Assembly (NCBI RefSeq): GCF_001657485.1
Contig: NZ_LXFU01000039.1
Location: 1 to 64,000 of the forward strand
Length of the DNA: 64,000 bases
Source: Rhizobium sp. WYCCWR10014
GTDB lineage: Bacteria; Pseudomonadota; Alphaproteobacteria; Rhizobiales; Rhizobiaceae
Direction of reading: 5' to 3'
Position 1 is the first letter of the stretch; the number at the start of each line of letters is the position of its first letter. This document shows, piece by piece, positions 35,099-45,835 of the stretch. The notes beneath the pieces are model-generated. The model worked only from the letters and a program-made list of their open reading frames with translations, ran no database searches and was not told the origin of the DNA. The translations under genes and the position numbers were made by a program.

Positions 35099-35124
35099 TT
35101 TATATCATGCTGCATTGCATTATA
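35099..35124 (-). promoter_or_regulatory. acsA2 promoter region with TGCATTGCA operator
   Basis: On the minus strand TATAAT (35124-35119) is immediately followed by palindrome TGCAATGCA (35119-35111), and a second -10-like TATAAA follows at 35104-35099. Whichever -10 is used, the palindrome overlaps the start point or the spacer, a repressing position. Confidence 0.6.
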
Positions 35125-35149
35125 AAGTGCGGAACCGACGCGATCCGGC

Positions 35150-35275
35150 GCGATCCGATACCCAGCGTATCGGTCCGGAGATCGGAATCGATTTTCTGAA
35201 AGCACGATGCGAGGATTGAAAGTGTTACAGCGTCGTTTGTGCGTCTTAAATGACGCGTGGGGCACCCTATGGGAT
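35150..35275. repeat. Probable dispersed intergenic repeat with hairpin
   Basis: Between acsA2 and the AsmA gene lies GATCGGAATCGATTTTCTGA, AAGCACGATGCG, a GTGTTACAGCGTC block and the hairpin GCGTC-TTAAAT-GACGC (35241-35256). I recall closely related sequence in many intergenic spaces of R. etli and R. leguminosarum. There is no second copy that I noticed in this window, so this is from memory of the genus. Confidence 0.4.
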
Positions 35276-35354
35276 TTGCATATGCCTGGCATTTCCTATA
35301 TCCGGCGAAATCAGCGCATAACGGGATGACCGGCTGAATTTGCCGGCGGAGATC

Positions 35355-37247
35355 ATGAGCACGTCAAGACATCGCAGGTGGCGCAGGAAGATCGGACCCG
35401 TTTCGCGCTGGCTTCCGGCCTTCGCCCGCCTGTCGACGGTGTTCCTGCTGATCGCGCTGGCGCTTTTCGTGGCGCTCAGGGTTGCGGCCCCCTATCTCAT
35501 CTCGACCGGCTTCGTGCGCTCCGGCATCGAGGACACGCTGTCCAAATGGACGGGCTACCATGCCGAGATCAAGGGCAGTCCGGTTCTCGAATTCTGGCCG
35601 ACGCCACGCATCACGCTGAACCAGATCACCATCCGCCAACCGCGCGAAAGCGGCGACAAGCTGCTCGGCAGCATTGAAAGCCTGTCGGCCGATTTCAGCC
35701 TCATCGATGCGTTGAGGGGCCGGACGAGCTTTCACGAGTTCCACCTGGTGCGCCCCAAGCTGGCGCTCACGCGCGACGAAAAAGGGCTGATCGACTGGAG
35801 TTATGCCGGCCTGCTCGCACGCGCGATCAGCGGCGTACGTTACGAAAACGGAGCTGAGGTGCTCGATCCCGATCTCGATGCCGAGATCGGCGCGGTAACC
35901 GTCGAGGACGGCACGCTTGTGGTAACCGACATCGAGTCCGCCACGACCTATCATTTCGACAGCGTCACCGCCGATATCGCCTGGCCGAGACTATCCGGCG
36001 GGATCTCGGCGGTGGTCATCGCCCGTATCAACGGCGAGGACCTGAAAGTCGATTTCGCCTCGCGCCAGCCGCTGCTCGCCTTTGCCGGCAGGAATGCCGA
36101 GACACGGACGTCGCTCACATCAAACCTTTTGACCGCGCACTTCCAGGGCATTGCCAGTATCGCGAGCCTTTCGGCCTTTTCCGGCAATGTCACCGCCAGC
36201 ATTCCCGATGTGCCCGCACTTCTGACATGGTCGGGCAAATCGATCCCCGGCATCGAAACGCTTAAGAGCGCCTCGCTGGAATCCGACATCATGTCGTCGG
36301 GCAACGGGCTGCGTTTCAACAATCTCAGCCTCTCGCTGAACGAAGCGAGCGCCACCGGGGTGATGGACCTCTTCACCCAACCAGGCAAACGGCCGAAAAT
36401 CGGCGGCACGCTTGCCTTCGACCAGATGAACCTCAAGCCCTTCCTCGACGCCTTCGCGCTCAGGCTCGCGGCCGGCGAGGCGGAGGACATTTCCACCGGC
36501 ATAAGCGGACGGCTGCGGGCGCTGGATGTCGACGTCAGGCTTTCCGCGCGGCGCGCGCAGATGGGTCTCTTCGAGCTTTCGGATGTCGGCGCCAGCATGA
36601 TCGTTGCCGGCGGCGAGGCGAAATTCGATATCGGCGACAGCCAGTTCGAAGGCGGTGAAATGACCGCGCATCTCGAAGCAACGCAGCGCGACTTCGACGG
36701 CGGCGGCAAGCTGCAGCTGTCGATCCGCAATGCCGACTTCGCAGCCCTTGCCGAGCGCCTGCAGCTGAAGGGTCCGCTGCCGCTTGCAACCGGATCGCTC
36801 GATCTCGACCTGCAGTCGCCGAAGGCGATCTGGACGACCGGCCTTGCCGACGTCACCGGCAGGCTGCACTTCTGGACGGGAGAAGGCACGATTCCCGGCA
36901 TCGATGCCGCAGCACTTCGGACGCAGGCGGCCGAAAAGCCGTTCTTTCCGCTGAGCGCGGCAGCAGGCGGCGCCTTCGCCTTCAACCAGCTCAACCTTCA
37001 GGCCGATTTTGCCAACGGTTCCGCCGAAATGCACGACGCCCGCATCGCCGGCGCCACACAGACGCTGACGCTTTCCGGCGTCATCACCTATCAGTCGAAC
37101 GGGCTGGCGCTTTCCGGATCGCTTGATGCAACCGATCCTGCCAAGGCGGCGGAGCTACCGCTTCTGCCGTTCTTCATCGGCGGTTCATGGCCGAACCCGG
37201 TGATCTCGCCGGTTCCGCTTTTCGGCAATACGCCTCAGGCGCAATAA
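35355..37247 (+). CDS. AsmA-family protein
   Basis: 630 residues from the ATG at 35355, with GCGGAG five bases upstream; a TTG five codons earlier is less likely. A basic N terminus (RHRRWRRK) is followed by one membrane helix at about 22-45 and a long, beta-rich periplasmic part with the AsmA pattern LSKWTGYHAEIKGSPVLEFW, PTPRITLNQITI and GSIESLSADFSLIDAL. By family these are bridge-like proteins that move lipid between membranes or help outer-membrane assembly. It has no operon partner: the next gene converges on it. Confidence 0.85.
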   Translation: MSTSRHRRWRRKIGPVSRWLPAFARLSTVFLLIALALFVALRVAAPYLISTGFVRSGIEDTLSKWTGYHAEIKGSPVLEFWPTPRITLNQITIRQPRESGDKLLGSIESLSADFSLIDALRGRTSFHEFHLVRPKLALTRDEKGLIDWSYAGLLARAISGVRYENGAEVLDPDLDAEIGAVTVEDGTLVVTDIESATTYHFDSVTADIAWPRLSGGISAVVIARINGEDLKVDFASRQPLLAFAGRNAETRTSLTSNLLTAHFQGIASIASLSAFSGNVTASIPDVPALLTWSGKSIPGIETLKSASLESDIMSSGNGLRFNNLSLSLNEASATGVMDLFTQPGKRPKIGGTLAFDQMNLKPFLDAFALRLAAGEAEDISTGISGRLRALDVDVRLSARRAQMGLFELSDVGASMIVAGGEAKFDIGDSQFEGGEMTAHLEATQRDFDGGGKLQLSIRNADFAALAERLQLKGPLPLATGSLDLDLQSPKAIWTTGLADVTGRLHFWTGEGTIPGIDAAALRTQAAEKPFFPLSAAAGGAFAFNQLNLQADFANGSAEMHDARIAGATQTLTLSGVITYQSNGLALSGSLDATDPAKAAELPLLPFFIGGSWPNPVISPVPLFGNTPQAQ

Positions 37248-37278
37248 AGCGCGTCACACGGCATCAAGCAGCCATAGG

Positions 37279-38097
37279 TCATGCGCCGGCGGCGGCCGCA
37301 CGCTCGTCCCGCTGGCGCTGGATTTCACGGCGCTTGGTGACGACCGAGGCGCAGATGACACCAACGGTCACGATCGCGATCAGGATCGTGCACACCGCAT
37401 TGATCTCAGGCGTCACGCCGAGGCGCACCTGGCTGTAGATCCTCATCGGCAGCGTGGTGGCGCCTGGCCCCGACGTGAAACTGGCGATCACCAGGTCGTC
37501 GAGCGACAGGGTGAAGGCAAGGATCCAGCCGGAGAGCACAGCCGGCGCGATGATCGGCAGGGTGATCTCGAAGAAAGTCCGCACCGGCGGCGCGCCGAGA
37601 TCCTGCGCCGCTTCCTCGATCGATTGATCGAAGCTCAACAGGCGCGACTGCACGACGACGGCGACGAAGCACATGGTCAGCGTCGTATGCGCGAGCGTGA
37701 TCGTCCAGAAGCCGCGGTCGAAACCGATCGCGACGAAGAGCAGCAACAGCGACAGGCCGGTGATGACGTCGGGCATGACGAGCGGCGCGTAAATCATGCC
37801 CGAAAACAGCATGCGGCCACGAAAGCGGGTGTAGCGCACCAGCGTCAGCGCCGCCATCGTGCCGAGGATGGTTGCGACCGTCGCCGACAGCAGGCCGACA
37901 CGGATCGTCACCCAGGCGGCGTCAAGCAGGCCCTGGTTCGAGAGCAGCGAGACATACCACTTGGTGGAGAAGCCGCCCCAGACGGTGACGAGCTTCGATT
38001 CGTTGAAGGAGAAGATCACCAGGAGCACGATCGGCAGGTAGAGAAAGGCAAAGCCGAGCGTGACGGAGATGATGTTGAAACGGGTCCATTTCAGCAT
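37279..38097 (-). CDS. potI: Putrescine ABC transporter permease
   Basis: 272 residues, six membrane segments. It has the LYLPIVLLVIFSFNESKLVTV start of PotC/PotI permeases and the EAA loop EEAAQDLGAPPVRTFFEITL. Last gene of a four-gene operon (binding protein, ATPase, two permeases), 3 bp after potH. Together with PotH it forms the inner-membrane channel. The choice of putrescine over spermidine rests on the PotF-like binding protein and on a degradation pair near 52-55 kb. Confidence 0.88.
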   Translation of the reverse strand: MLKWTRFNIISVTLGFAFLYLPIVLLVIFSFNESKLVTVWGGFSTKWYVSLLSNQGLLDAAWVTIRVGLLSATVATILGTMAALTLVRYTRFRGRMLFSGMIYAPLVMPDVITGLSLLLLFVAIGFDRGFWTITLAHTTLTMCFVAVVVQSRLLSFDQSIEEAAQDLGAPPVRTFFEITLPIIAPAVLSGWILAFTLSLDDLVIASFTSGPGATTLPMRIYSQVRLGVTPEINAVCTILIAIVTVGVICASVVTKRREIQRQRDERAAAAGA

Positions 38098-38100
38098 GAG

Positions 38101-39015
38101 TTATTTCCCCCGCTCTTCGGCCTTGGCCTGGGCGTTCTGGAAGAAGACGATCGGGATCACCAGGATCATCAGCAGGATCGTTGCGACCGCCGAGGAGACC
38201 GGCCAATCGCGGTTGGCGTTGAATTCGTTCCAGAGCGTCTTGCCGATCATCAGCGTCTGCGAACCACCGAGCAGGTCGGGAATGACGAATTCACCGACGG
38301 CGGGAATGAAGACCAGCATGCAGCCTGCCACCACGCCGGGGATCGACAGCGGAAAGGTGACGCGCCAGAAGGCCTTGATCGGCGTGCAACCAAGATCCTG
38401 CGCCGCCTCGATCAGCGTACCGTCCATCTTCTCCAGAGCCGAATAAAGCGGGAGCACCATGAAAGGCAGATAGGAATAGACGATGCCGATATAGACGGCG
38501 GTATTGGTGTTGAGGATGATCAGCGGGCTGTCGATGATGTGCAGCGACAGGAGAAGCTGGTTGAGAAGCCCTTCCGGCTTCAGGATCGCGATCCAGGAAT
38601 AAACGCGAATCAGGAAGCTCGTCCAGAACGGCAGGATGACCAGCATCACCAGCGTCGGACGGATGCTGCGCGGCGCTTGCGCCATGCCATAGGCGATCGG
38701 ATAGGCGATCAGCAGTGTGAGGAAAGTGGAGATCCCGGCAATCACCACGCTCGAGACATAGGCATTGAAATAGAGCGAGTCCTCTGTGAGGTAGCTGTAA
38801 TTGTCGAAAGAGAGCTCTCCGATCTTGCTCCAGAGCCCGGCCCAACCGTCGGCAAGTGAGAAGACGGGCTCGTAAGGCGGCATGGCGATCGCCGTCGTTG
38901 ACAGCGAAATGCGGAAGACGATGAAGAAGGGCGCCAGAAAGAAGAGCAGCAGCCAAGTGTAGGGGATGGCGATGACGAGGCGATTGTAGAGGCCGGAGGT
39001 GAGCTTGCCCATCAT
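38101..39015 (-). CDS. potH: Putrescine ABC transporter permease
   Basis: 304 residues, six membrane segments with a first helix IAIPYTWLLLFFLAPFFIVF and the EAA loop IEAAQDLGCTPIKAFWRVTF. It belongs to the PotB/PotH family and lies one base after potG. Partner of PotI in the translocation pore. Confidence 0.88.
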   Translation of the reverse strand: MMGKLTSGLYNRLVIAIPYTWLLLFFLAPFFIVFRISLSTTAIAMPPYEPVFSLADGWAGLWSKIGELSFDNYSYLTEDSLYFNAYVSSVVIAGISTFLTLLIAYPIAYGMAQAPRSIRPTLVMLVILPFWTSFLIRVYSWIAILKPEGLLNQLLLSLHIIDSPLIILNTNTAVYIGIVYSYLPFMVLPLYSALEKMDGTLIEAAQDLGCTPIKAFWRVTFPLSIPGVVAGCMLVFIPAVGEFVIPDLLGGSQTLMIGKTLWNEFNANRDWPVSSAVATILLMILVIPIVFFQNAQAKAEERGK

Positions 39016-39016
39016 G

Positions 39017-40159
39017 TCAATCCTTCAGCAGAATGCCGGCGTTCTCATCGAAAGAGACCCAGACTTCCTGGTCGTAGGTGAAGGGGTCGTCGACGGAGCG
39101 CTGCGCATTGAGGGACGAGGCCTTGACGATATTGCCGCTCTGCAATTTCACATGGAAGACGGTCATGTCGCCGAGATAGGCGATGTCCCAGAGTTCGCCC
39201 CTGGCGGCGTTGACCAAAGCGTTGGCAGGAGGCGTGCGCCCGACCCGCATCTTTTCCGGCCGGATGGCGAAGCCGACGGCGCTGCCGGCCGAGGGTGTCT
39301 CGGCGGCGGCAACGCGCACGCTGAAGCCGCTGTCGATGGCGATCTCGATGGTGCCGTTGCCCGATGAGGTGACCTTGCCGTCGAAGATGTTCACGTCGCC
39401 GATGAAATCCGCGACGAAGCGGGAATTCGGCGCCTCGTAGATCTCCGCCGGCGTCGCCACCTGCACGACCTTGCCGTGGCTCATGACGGCGATGCGGTCG
39501 GCCATGGTCATCGCCTCTTCCTGGTCGTGGGTGACGACGACGAAGGTGAGGCCGAGGTTCTGCTGCAGGTCCATCAGCTCGAACTGGGTTTCCTCGCGCA
39601 GCTTCTTGTCGAGCGCGCCGAGCGGTTCGTCGAGCAGAAGCACCTTTGGGCGCTTGGCAAGCGAGCGCGCCAGCGCCACGCGCTGGCGCTGGCCGCCGGA
39701 AAGTTGGTTCGGCTTGCGGGAGGCGAACTGCTCCAGCTTGACCAGCTTCAGCATCTGCGAGACGCGGTCAGTCATCTCGTCCTTCGACATGCCGTCCTGC
39801 CTCAGGCCGAAGGCGATATTCTTCTCGACCGTCATATGCGGGAAAAGCGCATAGGACTGGAACATCATGTTGACCGGCCGCCTGTAGGGCGGCGTGCCGG
39901 CCATGTCGGTGCCGTCGAGAACGATTTCGCCCGAGGTCGGCTGCTCGAAACCGGCGAGCATGCGCAGGAGCGTCGACTTGCCGCAACCCGACGCGCCGAG
40001 CAGCGCGAAGAACTCGCGGTGATAGATATCAAGCGACAGATCATCGACGGCGGTAAAATCGCCAAAGCGCTTGGTGACATTCTTGAAAGCAATGAAGGGT
40101 TTTGCAGACGGATCGGTCCAAGGCGCAAAAGCGCGGCGGATATTGCCGAGAGACTTCAT
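39017..40159 (-). CDS. potG: Putrescine ABC transporter ATP-binding protein
   Basis: 380 residues from the ATG at 40157-40159 with GGGGAAT upstream; a longer frame runs back into potF and is not needed. Walker A GASGCGKST at 55-63, signature LSGGQRQRVALA at 153-164, Walker B VLLLDEPLGALD at 173-184, and a C-terminal TOBE domain from about 290 (GFAIRPEKMRVGR). It energises polyamine import. The gap to potF holds a strong hairpin. Confidence 0.9.
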   Translation of the reverse strand: MKSLGNIRRAFAPWTDPSAKPFIAFKNVTKRFGDFTAVDDLSLDIYHREFFALLGASGCGKSTLLRMLAGFEQPTSGEIVLDGTDMAGTPPYRRPVNMMFQSYALFPHMTVEKNIAFGLRQDGMSKDEMTDRVSQMLKLVKLEQFASRKPNQLSGGQRQRVALARSLAKRPKVLLLDEPLGALDKKLREETQFELMDLQQNLGLTFVVVTHDQEEAMTMADRIAVMSHGKVVQVATPAEIYEAPNSRFVADFIGDVNIFDGKVTSSGNGTIEIAIDSGFSVRVAAAETPSAGSAVGFAIRPEKMRVGRTPPANALVNAARGELWDIAYLGDMTVFHVKLQSGNIVKASSLNAQRSVDDPFTYDQEVWVSFDENAGILLKD

Positions 40160-40214
40160 ATTATTCCCCGAAATACAAGGTTCTGCCGGCCTCCACCCCG
40201 GCCGGTAATTGAAA

Positions 40215-40238
40215 GGCCCGGACGTTTCCGTCCGGGCC
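40215..40238 (-). terminator. Intercistronic hairpin between potF and potG
   Basis: Perfect 10-bp stem (GGCCCGGACG / CGTCCGGGCC) with a 4-base loop, 11 bp after the potF stop, followed on the minus strand only by TTTC. Likely attenuates or stabilises, favouring excess binding protein. Confidence 0.7.
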
Positions 40239-40248
40239 CAAGGCTGAA

Positions 40249-41346
40249 TTACTGGCCGGTCACGACCTTCGTCCAGAGGCGCGTCCCCAAGCGCTGCGTT
40301 TTCGGATCCCACGGCTTGACGGTGAAGAGGTTCTTCATCACCTCCTCGGTCGGATAGATCGCCGGGTCTTCCAGAATCTCCTTGCTGACAAACTGCTGCG
40401 AAGCCTTGTTGCCGTTGGCATAGAAGGTGTGGTCGCTGGCCTTGGCGATGACCTCAGGCTTCATCATGTAGTTCAGGAACTCGTGGGCTTCCGCGACATG
40501 GGGCGCATCGGCGGGGATCGCCATCATGTCGAACCACATCTGGGCGCCCTGCGAGGGGATCGAATAATTGACCTCGACGCCGTTCTTGGCTTCGGCCGCA
40601 CGGTCACGTGCCTGCAGCATGTCGCCGGAATAGCCGAAGGCGATGCAGATGTCGCCGTTGGCAAGCGCATTGATGTATTCGGACGAGTGGAACTTGCGGA
40701 TATTGGGGCGGACGGCCGTGAGCAGCTCTTCGGCCTTCTTGAAATCCTCAGCCTTTGTGGAGTTCGGGTCGAGGCCGAGATAACGGAACGCCGTGGAGAT
40801 GACGTCCTTCGGCGTGTCGAGAACGTAAATGCCGCAATCCTTGAACTTTTCGGCGACCTTCGGATCGAAGATCACTTCAAGGCCGGGCTTGACATCGGGG
40901 CCGAGGATTTCAGCGACCTTCTTGACGTTGTAGCCGATGCCGTCCGTGCCCCACATGTAATCGACCGCGTGTTCGTTACCGGCGTCATATTCGGCGGTGC
41001 GCTGCTGGATCACATCCCACATGTTGGAAATGTTCGGCAGTTTCGACTTGTCGAGCTTCTGGAAGACGCCGGCCTGGATCTGGCGCTGCAGGAAGTCGGC
41101 AGTGGGAACGACGACGTCATAACCCGTGCCGCCGGCAAGCAGCTTGGTTTCCACGGTCTCGTTGGAATCGAAGGTGTCGTAGACGACCTTGATGCCGGTT
41201 TCCTTGGTGAAGTCGGTCAGGATGGAGTCGTCGATATAATCCGACCAGTTGTAAACGTTGACCACGCGCTCCTGCGCATAGGCCGGCGCGGCAGCAAGGA
41301 GTGCGGTAACGGCGGCGGCCGTCACGCATAGGATGGTTGACCTCAT
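40249..41346 (-). CDS. potF: Periplasmic putrescine-binding protein
   Basis: 365 residues from the ATG at 41344-41346, which has AGGAG seven bases upstream (an in-frame start seven codons earlier lies within that ribosome site region). Signal peptide MRSTILCVTAAAVTALLAAA-PAYAQ. The mature protein begins VVNVYNWSDYIDDSILTDF, the PotD/PotF signature, and includes ADFLQRQIQAGVFQKLDKSK and GYSGDMLQARDRA. It binds putrescine in the periplasm for PotGHI. Binding-site residues cannot separate putrescine from spermidine with certainty. Confidence 0.9.
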   Translation of the reverse strand: MRSTILCVTAAAVTALLAAAPAYAQERVVNVYNWSDYIDDSILTDFTKETGIKVVYDTFDSNETVETKLLAGGTGYDVVVPTADFLQRQIQAGVFQKLDKSKLPNISNMWDVIQQRTAEYDAGNEHAVDYMWGTDGIGYNVKKVAEILGPDVKPGLEVIFDPKVAEKFKDCGIYVLDTPKDVISTAFRYLGLDPNSTKAEDFKKAEELLTAVRPNIRKFHSSEYINALANGDICIAFGYSGDMLQARDRAAEAKNGVEVNYSIPSQGAQMWFDMMAIPADAPHVAEAHEFLNYMMKPEVIAKASDHTFYANGNKASQQFVSKEILEDPAIYPTEEVMKNLFTVKPWDPKTQRLGTRLWTKVVTGQ

Positions 41347-41472
41347 GACTTCTCCTGTTTTTTTCAAAGATTCCGCACCCGGGGCATCTTTTCCCTCTGG
41401 TTTTCGACGCAGACTAAGAAGGAATTTCTAAGCCCACAAGCGCAAAATCCTGCGCGCTCAATGATTTCACAA

Positions 41473-42882
41473 TCACTGGAAGTCGAAGGCGCTGAGGCCT
41501 GCCACCATCTCGTCGAGCCCGAGCGGTCTCGTCACCGGCGGCTCGGCCCGGGAAAGGCATCCACGCCGCTCGCAAAGGCGACAGGCCGGACCGACTGCGA
41601 CCGGCTCGAGCGCCATCGCCTGCCCATAGACCACGCCCTCGCCAAGGGCGGCATCGCAGCCGATCAGGATCGCGGTGCGTCTGACCCTTTCGCCGAATTC
41701 GACGCTCGGTCCCTCCAGGGTGCGGGCGACCGTCAGGAAGGATGCGCCGTCAGGCATGACGACCGTTTCGGCGAGGATCTGGCCCGGCTGCAGGAAGGCG
41801 GCATGGATATTGAGCTTCGGACAGCCGCCGCCGAAACGGGCCTGCGGAAAGCCCTGCGCGCCTGCCCTGCGCAGCCGGTGGCCGGCGGCATCGATCTCGA
41901 TTAGGAAGAAGGGAATGGCGGCCGCCCCAGGGCGCTGCAGCATGGCAAGGCGCGCAGCCGCCTGGCCGAAAGAGACGCCGAAGCGCGCGCGCAGAATATC
42001 GATATCGTAGCGCGTCGCTTTCGCCGCCGAAAGAAAGGCCTCGTAGGGCATTGCAAGCGCTAAGGCCGCGATGCGGGCAAGCTCGAAGCGAGCGATGCGG
42101 CGCGCCTCGGCGGAGGAGAGCGAGAGATCGGCGAGTTCGGCATCGATTGCCGGCAGCAAAGCGAGAGTCGCGGCCTCGATTGATATCTCATGCGCACGGT
42201 CGGCCTGTGACAGGCGCTCCGAGATGAAAAGCCGCATCGAATGGCGATCGAAACGGCGGCGCAGATCCGGCATGACGTGGACGGGCAGGACACGTACCGC
42301 GATGCCGCGCTCGGAACGCAACCAGTCCTTCAGCCCGGCGGCAAGATCGAGGCCGCCGGGGAGCGTTGCAGCAAAGGCTTCCGCCGCCGTCTCGATCTGT
42401 CCGAAATAGCCGGACCTACGCTCCAGCGTCTCGCGCACCTCGTCCAGCGGCAAGCGGCCGGCGGCGACCGGCGCATGCCCTTCGGCGGCCATCAGCGCCG
42501 TCAGATCGGACAGCCTTGCCGCCTGCTCGCGATAGGCGCGGTAGAGCTTGATCATGCCGCTCGCGGCGTTGGGTGCGGCCTCGGCCACCTCCACCAACTC
42601 CTGATCACCCGGCAGCTCGCCCAAAAGCAGTGGATCGGCAAAGACCTCCTTGAGCTGGCCGAGACTGCCGCCGGTCTGCCCCCGCAACTCTTCCAGATCG
42701 ACCCTGTAGACGCTTGCAAGCTTGAGAAGGAGCTGCACCGTCAACGGCCGCTGGTTGCGCTCGATCAGGTTCAGATAGGACGGCGATATTTCAAGCGCCT
42801 CGGCCATGGCGGTCTGCGTCAGCGCCAGCGCATTGCGGATGCGCCTGACTTTCGGGCCTGCGAATATCTTCCGTTCCGCCAT
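41473..42882 (-). CDS. ScfR/RamB-type short-chain acyl-responsive regulator
   Basis: 469 residues. N-terminal XRE helix-turn-helix (KVRRIRNALALTQTAMAEAL, EISPSYLNLIERNQRPLTVQ), a central region related to the IrrE/ImmA family (no HEXXH is seen, so probably not a peptidase), and a C-terminal DUF2083 region with the CRLCERRGCLSRAEP cluster. RamB, MccR and ScfR relatives control acetate, propionate or acyl-CoA metabolism. It diverges from aceA with a 188-bp gap containing repeated TTTACAAA, so it very likely regulates the glyoxylate shunt gene. Confidence 0.85.
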   Translation of the reverse strand: MAERKIFAGPKVRRIRNALALTQTAMAEALEISPSYLNLIERNQRPLTVQLLLKLASVYRVDLEELRGQTGGSLGQLKEVFADPLLLGELPGDQELVEVAEAAPNAASGMIKLYRAYREQAARLSDLTALMAAEGHAPVAAGRLPLDEVRETLERRSGYFGQIETAAEAFAATLPGGLDLAAGLKDWLRSERGIAVRVLPVHVMPDLRRRFDRHSMRLFISERLSQADRAHEISIEAATLALLPAIDAELADLSLSSAEARRIARFELARIAALALAMPYEAFLSAAKATRYDIDILRARFGVSFGQAAARLAMLQRPGAAAIPFFLIEIDAAGHRLRRAGAQGFPQARFGGGCPKLNIHAAFLQPGQILAETVVMPDGASFLTVARTLEGPSVEFGERVRRTAILIGCDAALGEGVVYGQAMALEPVAVGPACRLCERRGCLSRAEPPVTRPLGLDEMVAGLSAFDFQ

Positions 42883-42914
42883 GTCACACCCTTTGACAGG
42901 AAGCAGCGCTCATG

Positions 42915-42932
42915 TTTACAAAATTTTACAAA
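42915..42932. promoter_or_regulatory. Direct repeat TTTACAAA in the regulator/aceA divergent region
   Basis: TTTACAAA occurs at 42915-42922 and again at 42925-42932, exactly 10 bp apart, so both face the same side of the helix, 33 bp upstream of the regulator start. RamB-type proteins bind AT-rich TTTGCAAA-like sites, so this is a plausible operator. TGTCAATC also occurs twice nearer aceA. Confidence 0.5.
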
Positions 42933-43070
42933 TTCACAGCGCCACTCTGTCAATCCTCCTCATCTTAACCTCTTTCCGCCCCGGAAATCAAAGGTTTTTC
43001 TGGTCATAGCGCGTCATATTGTCAATCTTGTCACGCAGCACCTTTGTCGGGCTTCTAGTGAGGAGAGCAC

Positions 43071-44360
<1,290 letters not shown>

Positions 44361-44381
44361 ATCGAAGAGGAGGAGAAGATC

Positions 44382-44618
44382 ATGGCATCCATTACACGCG
44401 TCAGAGAACGGGCCGAAGAGCAGGCAAGCAGCATGAGCGAGGATCAGCAGACGACGATCCGCATGCTCGCCAACGACCTGCATCGGCTGAACCAATCGGT
44501 CATGAAGGCCGTCGAGGCCGGCGTCTCGGTCGAACTGGTGCGCTCGGCCCGTCATCACGGCGGCGACGGCCACTGGGGGGACCTGCTGATCCCGGTCGTC
44601 GTCACCAACCGGCATTGA
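44382..44618 (+). CDS. Small conserved protein downstream of aceA
   Basis: 78 residues with GAGGAGG upstream and a start only 21 bp after aceA, so in its operon. The first 50 residues are helical (MASITRVRERAEEQASSMSE ... NDLHRLNQSVMKAVEAGVSV), the C terminus carries SARHHGGDGHWGDLLIPVVV. No enzyme motif is seen. It may be a small partner or regulator for the glyoxylate shunt; this is inference from position only. Confidence 0.7.
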   Translation: MASITRVRERAEEQASSMSEDQQTTIRMLANDLHRLNQSVMKAVEAGVSVELVRSARHHGGDGHWGDLLIPVVVTNRH

Positions 44619-44638
44619 CGAAGTCCGGCCGCGGCGCT

Positions 44639-45508
44639 CTAGCCGCGGCTCGGTCGTTTTCCGGCGAAGAGATCGGCATAACTTTTAATGAGCTTGGTCA
44701 TGCGGTCGGCGACCGTCCGGATCTCCGGGCGGTGGCGGTCCTCGGCATTCATGACGATCCATTGCCGGTGGCGCAATTCCGGCAACTCGCTGCCTTGCCG
44801 CTGCAATTCGGGATGGAGATCGCCGACGAAACAGGGAAGCACCGTCTTGCCGGCGCCAGCGCGCACCAGATCCGGCAGCGAACGCGGCCGATTGACCGTG
44901 GCGACGATTCCCGTCCCGGCATGGGCGTGCGGCCAGCGCAGATAGGCCGATATCGCCTCTTCCTCGGCGACGGCAATCCAGCGCTCGTCGGTCTCGGCGG
45001 CATTGCGCCTGACATAGACGGCATAGGCCACCTCGCCGAGCAGACGTGCGGCAAGATTGGCTTCTTCAGGCTCGAAGGCGCGAATACCGATATCGCTTTC
45101 ACGATAGGCAAGGCTCGCCCGCGCCTCGCCGATAGTGAGCGAAATGGCGAAGGCATCGCCCGGCATGCGGATTGCGGCGAAATTCTCGGTCAGCAGCCAG
45201 GCGAGCCAGGTGCCGGCGGCGACCCTGACGGTGGTGGCGCCCTCGCCGGATTGCCGCCACGCCGCCACCTTGCGGGCAGCGGCCTCCATTTCCTGCAAGT
45301 GATCGAGCAGCGCCTGGCCATCCTGGGTCAGACGGTATCCGGTCTGGCTGCGCGAAAACAATGCGCGGCCAATCTCTTGCTCGAGATCGAGCATGCGCCG
45401 GCCGACGGTCGCAGGACTGAGCCCGCTTACGCTGCTTGCCCCCGTCAGCCCGCCGAGCCGGGCCACCTGCAGGAAAAGCTGATAGGAATCCCAACTCGCG
45501 TTTTTCAT
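44639..45508 (-). CDS. LysR-family transcriptional regulator
   Basis: 289 residues. Helix-turn-helix in the first 65 residues (YQLFLQVARLGGLTGASSVS, LSPATVGRRMLDLEQEIG), effector domain from about 90. It converges on the aceA operon (20 bp apart) and diverges from a small ORF. The usual LysR arrangement would make that divergent unit its target. The effector is unknown. Confidence 0.88.
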   Translation of the reverse strand: MKNASWDSYQLFLQVARLGGLTGASSVSGLSPATVGRRMLDLEQEIGRALFSRSQTGYRLTQDGQALLDHLQEMEAAARKVAAWRQSGEGATTVRVAAGTWLAWLLTENFAAIRMPGDAFAISLTIGEARASLAYRESDIGIRAFEPEEANLAARLLGEVAYAVYVRRNAAETDERWIAVAEEEAISAYLRWPHAHAGTGIVATVNRPRSLPDLVRAGAGKTVLPCFVGDLHPELQRQGSELPELRHRQWIVMNAEDRHRPEIRTVADRMTKLIKSYADLFAGKRPSRG

Positions 45509-45598
45509 TGATGAAAAACATAGCGGGATTTTTCCCGTTTATAAAGAGAAATTCGACGCCTAGATCAGGTGATGTCTTACACAGGAAAGGACATTGTC

Positions 45599-45835
45599 AT
45601 GATCGACATGATCACCATCGCAGGCACCATCGGCTATCGACACTATCCCCAGCGAAGCGGTGGCAAGGCGGACGAGGACAGATTCTATGCCGAGTTCGGA
45701 AACAATAGCCTCATTGGCTTTATCGCCTGGCTGACGTCGCTCGACCTCAATCTAGGAAGGCGCCGCAAGGGCGCGGCGCAATCCCGTAGCGGCTGCGGCT
45801 GCGCGGTTCAGGCGACTCTTCTTGCTCCGAGATGA
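45599..45835 (+). CDS. Possible small protein divergent from the LysR gene
   Basis: 78 residues if started at the ATG 45599-45601, which has AGGAAAGG about nine bases upstream. It opens MIDMITIAGTIGYRHYPQRS and includes a hydrophobic SLIGFIAWLTSL patch; the end is Cys/Arg-rich. It overlaps the 3' end of the convergent chemoreceptor gene by 28 bp. I do not recognise a family. The ribosome site supports it, the odd C terminus counts against it. Confidence 0.4.
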   Translation: MIDMITIAGTIGYRHYPQRSGGKADEDRFYAEFGNNSLIGFIAWLTSLDLNLGRRRKGAAQSRSGCGCAVQATLLAPR

